From the NCBI RefSeq assembly GCF_015999545.1, contig NZ_CP065546.1, forward strand, positions 1,674,001 to 1,738,000: a stretch of DNA of 64,000 bases, in the 5' to 3' direction. How positions within the stretch are numbered: position 1 is the first letter of the stretch; every line of letters begins with the position of its first letter. Source of the stretch: Lysinibacillus sp. JNUCC-52. GTDB lineage: Bacteria > Bacillota > Bacilli > Bacillales_A > Planococcaceae. Positions 8,329-15,729 of the stretch are shown one piece after another. The translations under genes and the position numbers were made by a program. Below the pieces are notes generated by a model that worked only from the letters and a program-made list of their open reading frames with translations, did not search any database and was not told where the DNA came from.

Positions 8329-9201
8329 TTATCCTCTGATTACTGGACAAGTTAGACATGTTGGTCCACCTGTTCCTTTTACTGTGATTTCTTCACCTTT
8401 ATATTCATAAACAGTTGCGCCTGCATCTAATAACTGTTGTTTTGTAGCTGGATTCCCTTCAGGAATAACGCATACTCTTGGAGCGAGTGCCAAAACATTA
8501 CAGCCTAGCGTGTCGTATTCATCTTTAGGTACTTCAACGAACTGAATCCCGCGTGCAATAAGAAGCTGACGGAAAAATACGGGCATTAAACGAGAGTGTA
8601 CTACAGCCAAATCCTTGTCCACCATACTAATAAAGGACATTAAATGTAAGCACTCCGCTTCACCTAAGTCATGCGGTAGCTGTACAACGATAAATTCATC
8701 GACAACATCCGCTGTCATCTCTTTAATTTGACGAATGGCTTCATCATTCGTACGGTACCCTCGGCCGACAACAAGTGTACGGTCGTCAAGCCAAACAATA
8801 TCCCCACCATCTGAAACAGCATCTCCAGTCAATTCTCCAATGATAGGAATCCCTTTACTCTGTAAAAACTCCTTATATACAGTTGCTTCAGGTTGTCTTA
8901 ATTTCTTTCCAGATTTCAATATGATTGCACCGTGTGGTGTGAATTTAACAGGATCATGTGCATAAAGAGAATCTAACCCTACATCATTTGAAGCTGGTAA
9001 ATAATCAATTTGTTCAACGTATTTTTCTAGAATTGCTATAAACTCAGCATATTCTGTAAGAGCCACATTATAGTTAGGTTCTGATAAATAGTTGAAAGTT
9101 TTCCATTCATCCGTAAGATGCTCTTGGCTTATAAAAGCTTCTTTTGGATGTTTGACAATTACGTGTTTTAAAGGTGCATACATGGATGAACAATAATGCA
9201 T
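8329..9201 (-). CDS. Amidinotransferase/arginine deiminase-fold hydrolase
   Basis: A 290-residue protein of the amidinotransferase (pentein) superfamily, distinct from its DDAH neighbour. Conserved elements are AHDPVKFT (acidic motif), VSDGGDIVWL, GRGYRTNDEAI, ECLHLMSFISMVD with the presumed catalytic His, and the C-terminal GGPTCLTCP with the presumed nucleophilic Cys. This set resembles arginine deiminase more than DDAH, so arginine or another guanidino acid is a likely substrate; the exact one is unknown. I place the start at the ATG at 9201, with AAGGGG eight nt upstream, rather than the GTG nine nt earlier. It is first in its unit and divergent from the IclR regulator. Confidence 0.75.
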   Translation of the reverse strand: MHYCSSMYAPLKHVIVKHPKEAFISQEHLTDEWKTFNYLSEPNYNVALTEYAEFIAILEKYVEQIDYLPASNDVGLDSLYAHDPVKFTPHGAIILKSGKKLRQPEATVYKEFLQSKGIPIIGELTGDAVSDGGDIVWLDDRTLVVGRGYRTNDEAIRQIKEMTADVVDEFIVVQLPHDLGEAECLHLMSFISMVDKDLAVVHSRLMPVFFRQLLIARGIQFVEVPKDEYDTLGCNVLALAPRVCVIPEGNPATKQQLLDAGATVYEYKGEEITVKGTGGPTCLTCPVIRG

Positions 9202-9225
9202 ACCTTTCACCCCTTTTCCGTGTAG

Positions 9226-9240
9226 TGGAAAACGTTTCCG
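9226..9240. promoter_or_regulatory. Candidate IclR-family operator
   Basis: TGGAAAACGTTTCCG is a near-perfect palindrome (GGAAA-ACG-TTTCC) resembling the known IclR-type operator TGGAAATNATTTCCA. Further half-sites lie on both sides (TTTTCC at 9214-9219 and GGAAA at about 9247-9251). It sits in the divergent gap between the hydrolase gene and the IclR gene, closer to the hydrolase start. Confidence 0.5.
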
Positions 9241-9404
9241 TTAAGAGGAAAGTTTATATAAAAAATATATGCGTTTTATGTTATACTGTCAATATATTTA
9301 GAAAATTTTAATATTAAACTATTTAAAAAGTTCTTACTCACCCAGAAGGAACTAGACGTAAACTGAGAATAAAAATACAATAAGATTAGAGGAGGTGGGA
9401 CAAA

Positions 9405-10145
9405 ATGCAGTTATTAGAACGAGCAATGACCATTGCTAAAGTGTTAGCTTCAGAAGCAGCAGAAGGCAGTTTGTCTATTTCAGAGCTATCCACCAAATGC
9501 GATTTACCACTAAGTACATTACATAGAATTTTAAAAGCGATGATTGCACAAGGAATGATTGAACAAGATGAGCAAACGAAACATTACCGCCTAGGAACGA
9601 TATGGATGGAATTAGGCTTACAAGTGTATGATACGATGGATTATATAAGCAAAATCAGACCTGAATTAGAGCGCCTAGCTAGAGAAGTCGAGGAAAGTGT
9701 TTATTTAAGCAAGCCTGCTGGGTTAGATACTATAATTATCGAAAGAATAGATAGTGCAGCAAATCCAATTCGAATTTATGATCAACTCGGTATTCGCATT
9801 CCAATGCATATTGGAGCTGCCAATAAAGCATTGCTAGCCTCCATACCTACTGAACAAGCTAAGGAAATAATAAATCAACTAGTCCCTATTGAAGAGATGG
9901 CTGATTTAGAAGGTCAGTTAGAACAAATACGGTTACAAGGCTATGCTATAAGCCACGGTGAACGAACTGCTGGTACTTCCTCAGTCGCTGTAGCTGTTAT
10001 TAATGGGTTCGGAGAAACTATAGGCGCTGTTAGTATAGGCTTTGTTAGCTTTAACGTTAGCGACGATCATATCAACTTCCTTATCGAAAGTCTTAAAGAA
10101 ACGGGAAAACGTGTTTCAACGAAGCTTGGCTACCGAGGGAAGTAG
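9405..10145 (+). CDS. IclR-family transcriptional regulator
   Basis: A 246-residue regulator with an N-terminal winged helix-turn-helix (about residues 1-65; LSISELSTKCDLPLSTLHRI) and a C-terminal IclR effector-binding domain (about 80-246; HIGAANKALLAS, GYAISHGERTAGTSSVAV). The ATG follows a strong GAGGAGGTGGG site. It is transcribed away from the guanidino-compound genes and has a palindromic IclR-type site in the shared upstream gap, so it very likely controls them and itself. The effector is unknown; an arginine derivative would fit the context. Its own terminator closes the accessory block on this side. Confidence 0.9.
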   Translation: MQLLERAMTIAKVLASEAAEGSLSISELSTKCDLPLSTLHRILKAMIAQGMIEQDEQTKHYRLGTIWMELGLQVYDTMDYISKIRPELERLAREVEESVYLSKPAGLDTIIIERIDSAANPIRIYDQLGIRIPMHIGAANKALLASIPTEQAKEIINQLVPIEEMADLEGQLEQIRLQGYAISHGERTAGTSSVAVAVINGFGETIGAVSIGFVSFNVSDDHINFLIESLKETGKRVSTKLGYRGK

Positions 10146-10155
10146 TTTATAAAAA

Positions 10156-10199
10156 TGCACTGCACAATGTATCTAGTGACCATTGTCCAGTGTTTTTTC
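10156..10199 (+). terminator. Terminator of the IclR regulator gene
   Basis: CACTGCACAATG pairs with CATTGTCCAGTG (one mismatch) and is followed by TTTTTT. It begins 11 nt after the IclR stop codon. Confidence 0.85.
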
Positions 10200-10253
10200 A
10201 TAGCAGTTTTTTGCCTGTAAAGGTTTTTTTCTTGAAAGGTTATGTGAAAACTG

Positions 10254-10282
10254 TTGCACTGAACGATTTCGTATGTTAAATT
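10254..10282 (+). promoter_or_regulatory. Candidate sigma-A promoter of rpmB
   Basis: TTGCAC (10254-10259) and TAAATT (10277-10282) are spaced by 17 nt, about 70 nt before the rpmB start. The -10 is a moderate match, so the call is tentative. Confidence 0.4.
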
Positions 10283-10351
10283 ATTATGGTATGTGAAATA
10301 CCGAACTGAAATAATAATCTTTCAGCATCAACTGTAAGGAGGGAATACAAC

Positions 10352-10540
10352 ATGCCAAAACAATGTGTAATCACTGGACGTAAAGCTCGTACTGGTAACA
10401 ACCGTTCCCACGCTATGAACGCTAACAAACGTACTTGGGGCGCTAACCTTCAAAAAGTTCGTATCCTAGTTAACGGTAAACCAAAACGTGTATGGGTATC
10501 TACTCGTGCTTTAAAATCAGGTAAAATCGAGCGCGTTTAA
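10352..10540 (+). CDS. rpmB: 50S ribosomal protein L28
   Basis: A 62-residue basic protein matching bacterial L28 along its whole length ([19 protein letters not shown] at the start, [12 protein letters not shown] near the end). It belongs to the large ribosomal subunit. The N-terminal part keeps only one Cys (C5), so this is the zinc-free form. It has a perfect AAGGAGGG ribosome binding site and its own terminator. The gene is opposite to its neighbours, as in B. subtilis, and codon use is strongly biased as expected for a ribosomal protein. Confidence 0.97.
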   Translation: MPKQCVITGRKARTGNNRSHAMNANKRTWGANLQKVRILVNGKPKRVWVSTRALKSGKIERV

Positions 10541-10550
10541 TAGCCGCTTC

Positions 10551-10591
10551 TAAAAAATCGATTTCGCATTAAGCGTAAATCGATTTTTTTC
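10551..10591 (+). terminator. Terminator of rpmB
   Basis: An AAAATCGATTT/AAATCGATTTT stem with a CGC/GCG inner extension is followed by a run of seven T, starting about 10 nt past the rpmB stop. Confidence 0.9.
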
Positions 10592-10641
10592 TTTCATTTC
10601 TCAAGGCAAACTACCAACCGCCTTTATATAGCTATGAAAAA

Positions 10642-10675
10642 GTAAAAAATCCGACTGGCATCAGTCGGATTTTTT
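10642..10675 (-). terminator. Terminator overlapping the 3' end of spoVM
   Basis: AAAAAATCCGACTG and CAGTCGGATTTTTT form a perfect hairpin with a short loop. Its T-run works in both directions. The spoVM stop codon TGA lies inside the stem, so the hairpin ends the thiN-spoVM transcript and could also stop read-through from rpmB. Confidence 0.85.
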
Positions 10676-10765
10676 AGCTTCTTTCTTATCTTTTTTAAAT
10701 AGGTTAATACACGTACGCGTAATGCTACTAACAAATTTCGGCAGTTGGAACGTATATACTTTCAG
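10661..10765 (-). CDS. spoVM: Stage V sporulation protein SpoVM with apparent CTG start
   Basis: A 34-codon frame whose translation (L/M)KVYTFQLPKFVSSITR followed by a Lys-rich tail aligns without gaps to the 26-residue B. subtilis SpoVM (MKFYTIKLPKFLGGIVRA at its start). Residues known to matter for binding curved forespore membrane are kept: Pro9, Lys10, Phe11, Ile15 and Arg17; the extra eight residues are at the C terminus. The only initiator after the in-frame thiN stop is CTG, preceded by AAGGGGG at eight nt. No ATG, GTG or TTG exists in the short gap. It lies 18 nt after thiN and before rpmB, exactly the B. subtilis position. SpoVM anchors SpoIVA and so organises the spore coat. Confidence 0.8.
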   Translation of the reverse strand: MKVYTFQLPKFVSSITRTCINLFKKDKKEAKKSD

Positions 10766-10783
10766 GACTCTCTCCCCCTTACG

Positions 10784-11437
10784 CTAATCTATGCTTCTTA
10801 TCATTAAACATATGCCTTGCGTGAAGGATATAGACCCTAAAGTGCCTATTATTTCATTACTTGTAAAACGGGTTGAACCTAATGAAATTTCTTCATTCGT
10901 CGTTTCATATTTAACATGCCTTAATGTCACACCTTGTATAGGTTGCTCATGCGCAAAAAAGGACAAATAGCGATAGCGATCATCCGCTAGAATTGTGTGA
11001 GTGCCTGGCACTAAAAATTGTAACATATTAGCATGATTTATAATTTTCAACACAAGTTGAGGATGTTCTAGCTGCAAACGATATATCGAACGAACAGCTG
11101 CCTCATAGTGATCTAAACGACCACCTGTCACACCTGTTAACACAATTTCGTTAGGGGCATAGGTTAATGCCTTTAATAGTGCTAAATCCGTATCCGTTTC
11201 ATTCTTCTCTTCTTGAAAACGCTGAGCATCATCTGCATGCTCCATAACATATTTGTATTCCTCTTGTGATAACGAGTCAAAATCGCCAACAATGGCATGT
11301 GGTGTCATTCCTTGTTCAATTAAATACAGCGCTCCTCGGTCCGCACCGATAAATAAAACATCATTGCGCTTATTATACGGTTCAAAGGAACAAAGCTCCT
11401 CTTTCGGACCGCCTGCACAAACGACAACAGTGGTCAT
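10784..11437 (-). CDS. thiN: Thiamine diphosphokinase
   Basis: Cytosolic thiamine pyrophosphokinase that makes thiamine diphosphate from thiamine and ATP. The 217-residue length matches bacterial ThiN. The N-terminal catalytic domain shows CAGGPKEE, GADRGALYLI (about 32-41), VGDFDSLS (about 51-58) and the ETDTDLALLKAL segment (about 80-91), then GVTGGRLDH; the C-terminal beta domain ends in LGSTRFTSNEI. Its start overlaps the rpe stop by four nt (ATGA). A 22-nt motif shared with the intergenic site near 4.3 kb lies within its coding sequence and encodes part of VPGTHTI. Confidence 0.92.
   Translation of the reverse strand: MTTVVVCAGGPKEELCSFEPYNKRNDVLFIGADRGALYLIEQGMTPHAIVGDFDSLSQEEYKYVMEHADDAQRFQEEKNETDTDLALLKALTYAPNEIVLTGVTGGRLDHYEAAVRSIYRLQLEHPQLVLKIINHANMLQFLVPGTHTILADDRYRYLSFFAHEQPIQGVTLRHVKYETTNEEISLGSTRFTSNEIIGTLGSISFTQGICLMIRSID
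10991..11012. repeat. Copy 2 of the 22-nt motif with core AGTGCCTGGCACT, inside thiN
   Basis: Identical to 4294-4315 except for one base. Here it is in frame in thiN and encodes VPGTHTI on the minus strand, a segment where B. subtilis ThiN has a similar Pro-Gly turn, so it may be natural coding sequence that converged on, or donated, the motif. Confidence 0.5.
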
Positions 11438-12102
11438 TCTTTAATCGCAGCCTCACCAGCAGCTAAAATCTCTTGCAATGCAGCTGTTCGGTCTTCTTTG
11501 CTGTATATCGCTGAGCCTGCAACAAATATTGTTGCTCCTGCTTTTGCACAAGGAACGATTGTTTCCGCATTAATACCACCATCGATTTCAATCGCAACGT
11601 CTAAGTTTCGTTCTTTAATAATTGTTGATAACGCTTCAATTTTTGGCACAACAGAATGAATGAACTTTTGACCACCAAATCCAGGATTCACTGTCATAAA
11701 TAACACCATATCAATATCCTCTAAAATATGTTGAATAGATTCACTTGGTGTATGCGGGTTTAAAACGACACCTGGCTTTACACCATAAGAACGAATCAAT
11801 TGAATAGTACGGTGTAGATGGCGACAAGCTTCTACATGTACTGTAATATAGTCTGCTCCCGCTTTTGCAAATTGTTCAATATATTGATCAGGGTTTTCAA
11901 TCATTAAATGAACATCTAACGGTAAATCAGTTAAAGGACGAATGGCATCCAACACAATAGAGCCAAATGAAATATTCGGTACAAAATGACCGTCCATCAC
12001 GTCGATATGAATAAGCTTTGCACCTGCTCGTTCTACGTCCTTCACTTCTTCTCCTAGTTTTGCAAAGTTTGCTGCTAAAATTGATGGTGCTATTTGTATC
12101 AT
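11434..12102 (-). CDS. rpe: Ribulose-phosphate 3-epimerase
   Basis: TIM-barrel epimerase linking ribulose 5-phosphate and xylulose 5-phosphate in the pentose phosphate pathway. The 222-residue protein starts IQIAPSILAANF and shows the metal-site motifs HIDVMDGHFVPN (about 35-46), DVHLMIENP (about 65-73), TVNPGFGGQ (about 138-146) and IDGGIN (about 174-179). I choose the ATG at 12102, eight nt after GAGG and just past the rsgA stop, over the TTG at 12108. It lies in the prpC-prkC-rsgA-rpe-thiN gene string. Confidence 0.95.
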   Translation of the reverse strand: MIQIAPSILAANFAKLGEEVKDVERAGAKLIHIDVMDGHFVPNISFGSIVLDAIRPLTDLPLDVHLMIENPDQYIEQFAKAGADYITVHVEACRHLHRTIQLIRSYGVKPGVVLNPHTPSESIQHILEDIDMVLFMTVNPGFGGQKFIHSVVPKIEALSTIIKERNLDVAIEIDGGINAETIVPCAKAGATIFVAGSAIYSKEDRTAALQEILAAGEAAIKE

Positions 12103-12104
12103 GA

Positions 12105-12989
12105 TCAATACCTCGGCTTTCGATCCATAATTTCTTGCATAAATTGTTCGTAATGCTTGTAGCGGTACTCGCGAATTTCTCCCGTTTCGACCGCTGCCTT
12201 AACCGCGCATTTAGGTTCCTTCAAGTGCAAGCAGGCTCTGAATTTACAATCTTCAGCAATTCGTGAGATTTCTGGGAAACATGCACCTAGCTCTTCTTTT
12301 TCAATTTCATCAAAATCAAATGAGCTAAATCCTGGTGTATCTGCCAATAAACCGTCACAAACTTCTATTAACTCAACATGACGAGTCGTATGCTTGCCTC
12401 GTCCTAGGCTTTGCGAGATAATGCCCGTTTTTAAATTTAAATCAGGGATTAACGTATTAAGTAATGTCGACTTGCCAACACCCGATTGCCCAGCAAGCAC
12501 CGATGTTTTTCCTTTTAAAATTGGCTGAAGTCGGTCCATTAGCTCTTCCTCATCTTTATAAGTTTGAAGCACTGTATAACCCATGTTTTCATAATCTTCG
12601 ATATAGCCCTGTAATTCCTCACGCTCATTGTCTTCTAATAAATCCATCTTTGTCAGACAAATGATTGGGTGGACATGAAATGACTCTAAAACGACTAGGA
12701 AACGATCCAGTAAAATCGTATTAAAGTTAGGCTCCTTGACAGAAAATACTAGAATGCCTTGGTCGATATTGGCAATCGGTGGACGAACAAGTTCATTTTG
12801 GCGTTCAAGTATTTTTTGTATTGTACCGTCGGAGCCTTCTGTTTCAAGTGTATACTCAACAAAGTCACCCACAAGTGGGGATTCCCCGCGATTACGAAAT
12901 ACCCCACGTCCTCGACATTGTATGAGCTCTTCGCCATTATAAACATAATAATAGCCACTTAATGCTTTACGAATTTGGCCTTGCGCCAT
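12105..12989 (-). CDS. rsgA: Small ribosomal subunit biogenesis GTPase RsgA (YloQ)
   Basis: Circularly permuted GTPase that checks late 30S ribosome assembly. An N-terminal OB fold (about 1-70) is followed by G4 LTKMDL (about 116-121), then G1 GQSGVGKSTLL (about 166-176), the switch region and G3 DTPGF (about 217-221). The C-terminal zinc-binding region has the Cys/His pattern CKFRACLHLKEPKC. Its length, 294 residues, is typical. It lies directly downstream of prkC (11-nt gap); in B. subtilis RsgA is a PrkC substrate, which fits the linkage. Confidence 0.95.
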   Translation of the reverse strand: MAQGQIRKALSGYYYVYNGEELIQCRGRGVFRNRGESPLVGDFVEYTLETEGSDGTIQKILERQNELVRPPIANIDQGILVFSVKEPNFNTILLDRFLVVLESFHVHPIICLTKMDLLEDNEREELQGYIEDYENMGYTVLQTYKDEEELMDRLQPILKGKTSVLAGQSGVGKSTLLNTLIPDLNLKTGIISQSLGRGKHTTRHVELIEVCDGLLADTPGFSSFDFDEIEKEELGACFPEISRIAEDCKFRACLHLKEPKCAVKAAVETGEIREYRYKHYEQFMQEIMDRKPRY

Positions 12990-13000
12990 CCAATTCCCCC

Positions 13001-14971
13001 TTATTTAACATCATCATAATTAAAGCTTTCTGACTCAATAATTTCTGAGTCACGGATTATTTTATAAGCCGCTTCTTCACCTTCTACGATGACAAGCTGT
13101 ATTTTATATTGTCGGTCACTCGTAATAGTAAATTCATCAAAGGCTTTTACCATTGTATGGGTTTTATCTTGAATTTCAATGCGAATAACTTGCTCGTCGC
13201 CTTCTTCTGCAGGCTCATATGGAATTAAAACATTTTTAATAAATGTTTTTACAGGTTTTTCGGCAGGTCCTTTACTTAAAACAACTGCAATTGTATCGCC
13301 TTCCATTAAGCTAGTACCAGGTTTTGGCGTTTGTGAAATAACACTACCCGCTGGTACGGTATCGTTGTAATCTTCTCGAACAGTACGCCATTTTAATCCT
13401 ACTCGATTTACGTAATCATCCATTTGCGCTTTCGTGTAATTTGCCACGCTATCTACTGTAATCATTTTTACACCTTGGCTTATCGTAAATGTAATCGTCG
13501 CATCTTTAGCGATGATTTCCGCACCCTCTGCAGGATCTTGTTCAATAATTTGACCTTCAGGCTGTTTGGAATGCACATAATTTTTTTGGATTAAAAGTTT
13601 ATCTTTTAACAAAGACTCTACTTGACTAATTTGTTGCCCCGTATAGTCTTCGATTTTAATCGTTTCTACACCAATACTGACAATTAGCTCTACTTCAGTT
13701 CCTTTTACTCGCTTCGAACCTTTTGCTGGGTCTGTCTCAATAACTTTGTCTTTTTCAACTTCTTCAGAGTTACGCTCTTGTTTTTGTTCAGCTACAACAA
13801 AGCCTTGTTCTTGTAATTTTTTTGTCGCTTCTTCAACCGTTAAATTCGCAACACTAGGCACCTCAATTTTTTTCGGGCTAAATAAATCTGTTGCAAATAA
13901 AAAGAATAGGAACATGGCAATAACGACTACTAATAGCCCTGCCACATAAACTGGCCACTTTTTCTTTTGTTTAACAGGCGCCGCTTTTTCAACAGGTTTC
14001 TTCGCTTCCACTTTAGATGGGGTAATAGCTTCCATTGACCTTGTTTGCGTTAAATCCTCATCTTTGCGTTTTGGCTGTTCCTTTATAATTGGAATGGCTC
14101 TTGTGGCATCATTATCAATAGGAATCGTAAACTTTGGTTCATTAATACGTGTTGATGATAACACCGTATCTAAGTCCTCTTGCATTTCTTCTACGGTCGC
14201 ATATCGATGGGATGCATCTTTGGCAGTAGCCTTTAATACCACATTTTCTAGACTTTGTGGAATTGTACCGTCAAATGCTCGCACAGATGGTGTCTCTGTT
14301 TGCAAATGCTTAAGTGCAATGGAAACAGCTGATTCACCTGAAAACGGCAATTCTCCTGTTAGTAATTCATACAACACAATGCCTAGTGCATAAATATCTG
14401 ATTTATATGTTGCTGTTCCACCACGCGCTTGCTCTGGTGATAAATAATGTACAGTTCCTAGCACAGAATTAGTTTGCGTAAATGATGTTGCACTTAGCGT
14501 CATAGCTATTCCAAAATCCGTTATTTTCACATTCCCATCCGCATCCATTAAAATATTTTGCGGTTTAATGTCACGGTGAATAATATGATTTTCATGGGCA
14601 TTGGCAATTGCTGACGTTAACTGCTTCATAATATGCACACTTCTCGCAGGCGAAATTGGTGCATATTCCTGTATGTACTGCTTTAACGTCTTTCCTTGAA
14701 CATATTCCATCACAATATAATGCAGATCTCCATCATCACCTACATCATAAATACTTACAATATTCGGATGTGTAAGGCTTGTAACTGAAAGTGCCTCACG
14801 TTGAAAACGTCGATGTAATTCATCCTCATTGGTAAAATCATAACGTAATATTTTTATCGCTACGTCCCTATTTAATATCATATCATGCGCCAAGTATACA
14901 TTGGACATGCCTCCGCCACCAATGAGATCTAAAATTTTATAGCGGTCACTAATTCGTTTTCCTACAAGCAT
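13001..14971 (-). CDS. prkC: Membrane Ser/Thr protein kinase with PASTA domains, PrkC
   Basis: Sensor kinase for muropeptides and lipid II in Firmicutes, involved in cell wall control and spore germination. The 656-residue protein has a cytosolic kinase domain (about 1-270; glycine loop GGGGMSNVY, VAIK, HRDIKPQN, DFG, SPEQARG), a charged linker, one transmembrane helix (about 345-365) and three extracellular PASTA repeats (about 370-570), then a C-terminal beta domain. All catalytic residues are present. It starts just past the prpC stop (2-nt gap), so kinase and phosphatase are co-expressed. Confidence 0.96.
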   Translation of the reverse strand: MLVGKRISDRYKILDLIGGGGMSNVYLAHDMILNRDVAIKILRYDFTNEDELHRRFQREALSVTSLTHPNIVSIYDVGDDGDLHYIVMEYVQGKTLKQYIQEYAPISPARSVHIMKQLTSAIANAHENHIIHRDIKPQNILMDADGNVKITDFGIAMTLSATSFTQTNSVLGTVHYLSPEQARGGTATYKSDIYALGIVLYELLTGELPFSGESAVSIALKHLQTETPSVRAFDGTIPQSLENVVLKATAKDASHRYATVEEMQEDLDTVLSSTRINEPKFTIPIDNDATRAIPIIKEQPKRKDEDLTQTRSMEAITPSKVEAKKPVEKAAPVKQKKKWPVYVAGLLVVVIAMFLFFLFATDLFSPKKIEVPSVANLTVEEATKKLQEQGFVVAEQKQERNSEEVEKDKVIETDPAKGSKRVKGTEVELIVSIGVETIKIEDYTGQQISQVESLLKDKLLIQKNYVHSKQPEGQIIEQDPAEGAEIIAKDATITFTISQGVKMITVDSVANYTKAQMDDYVNRVGLKWRTVREDYNDTVPAGSVISQTPKPGTSLMEGDTIAVVLSKGPAEKPVKTFIKNVLIPYEPAEEGDEQVIRIEIQDKTHTMVKAFDEFTITSDRQYKIQLVIVEGEEAAYKIIRDSEIIESESFNYDDVK

Positions 14972-14973
14972 AC

Positions 14974-15723
14974 TTACACCTCCTCATCTTGCCTTGTGAG
15001 TAACACGAGGGAGATATTATCTTCTCCCCCGCTTGCATTGGCTAATTCCACAAGTTTTCGTCCTTTTTCTTCAATTAAATCTGGATAGGTAATGATAGAT
15101 GCCATTTCGTACACTGACAGTTTATTGCTTAAACCGTCTGAGCAAATGAGTAAATACGATTCTGGCGCTAGCTCTACTTCATAAAAGTCTGGCTCAATAG
15201 TTTCCTCTGTTCCAACAGCTTTTAAAATGAAATTTTTCTTCGGATGCGTCATTGCTTCCTCTTCGCTAATTTCACCATTTTCAAGTAGAACATTAACATA
15301 AGAATGATCTCTTGTTATTTGTTGTGCGCCATCATCAAAGAAATAATACACACGACTATCACCAACATGCGCAATGAAGCAATAATTCCCTTCAATTAAC
15401 ACGGCAATAAACGTCGTACCCATTCCTTTACAGTCTTCGTGTGATAAAGAATAGTCGAATATATTTTTATTCAATTGCTTAACTGCTTGTCGTAACCATT
15501 CTTTTTTTGATGTCATAGTTGCAAAATGATGTGTCTCTGCTTGTAAAAAAACGGTCTCCATTTGTTTCATTGCCATATCACTCGCCACATCGCCAGCATT
15601 ATGTCCACCCATGCCATCCGCTACAAGTGCTAGTGCAAGTCCATCTGGACGTTTAAAAAATGCAGCTCGATCTTCATTAATTGCTCGTTTTAAACCAATA
15701 TCACTTTCGACTGTGTATTCCAT
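14974..15723 (-). CDS. prpC: PP2C-type Ser/Thr protein phosphatase, PrpC/Stp
   Basis: Metal-dependent phosphatase that reverses PrkC phosphorylation. The 249-residue PP2C domain has NEDRA (about 18-22), VADGMGGHNAGDVAS (about 37-51), HVGDSRVY, TRDHSYV and GGEDNISL near the end, covering the metal-binding aspartates. I prefer the ATG at 15723, nine nt after GAGG, over the GTG three nt earlier. It is translationally close to rlmN (stop seven nt upstream) and prkC. Confidence 0.95.
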   Translation of the reverse strand: MEYTVESDIGLKRAINEDRAAFFKRPDGLALALVADGMGGHNAGDVASDMAMKQMETVFLQAETHHFATMTSKKEWLRQAVKQLNKNIFDYSLSHEDCKGMGTTFIAVLIEGNYCFIAHVGDSRVYYFFDDGAQQITRDHSYVNVLLENGEISEEEAMTHPKKNFILKAVGTEETIEPDFYEVELAPESYLLICSDGLSNKLSVYEMASIITYPDLIEEKGRKLVELANASGGEDNISLVLLTRQDEEV

Positions 15724-15729
15724 CACTGG

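Noticed and set aside
10200..10351. T-box, riboswitch or ribosomal-protein leader structure before rpmB
   Set aside because: No T-box sequence, specifier stem or known leader fold is visible, only a small GGTAT/ATACC stem.
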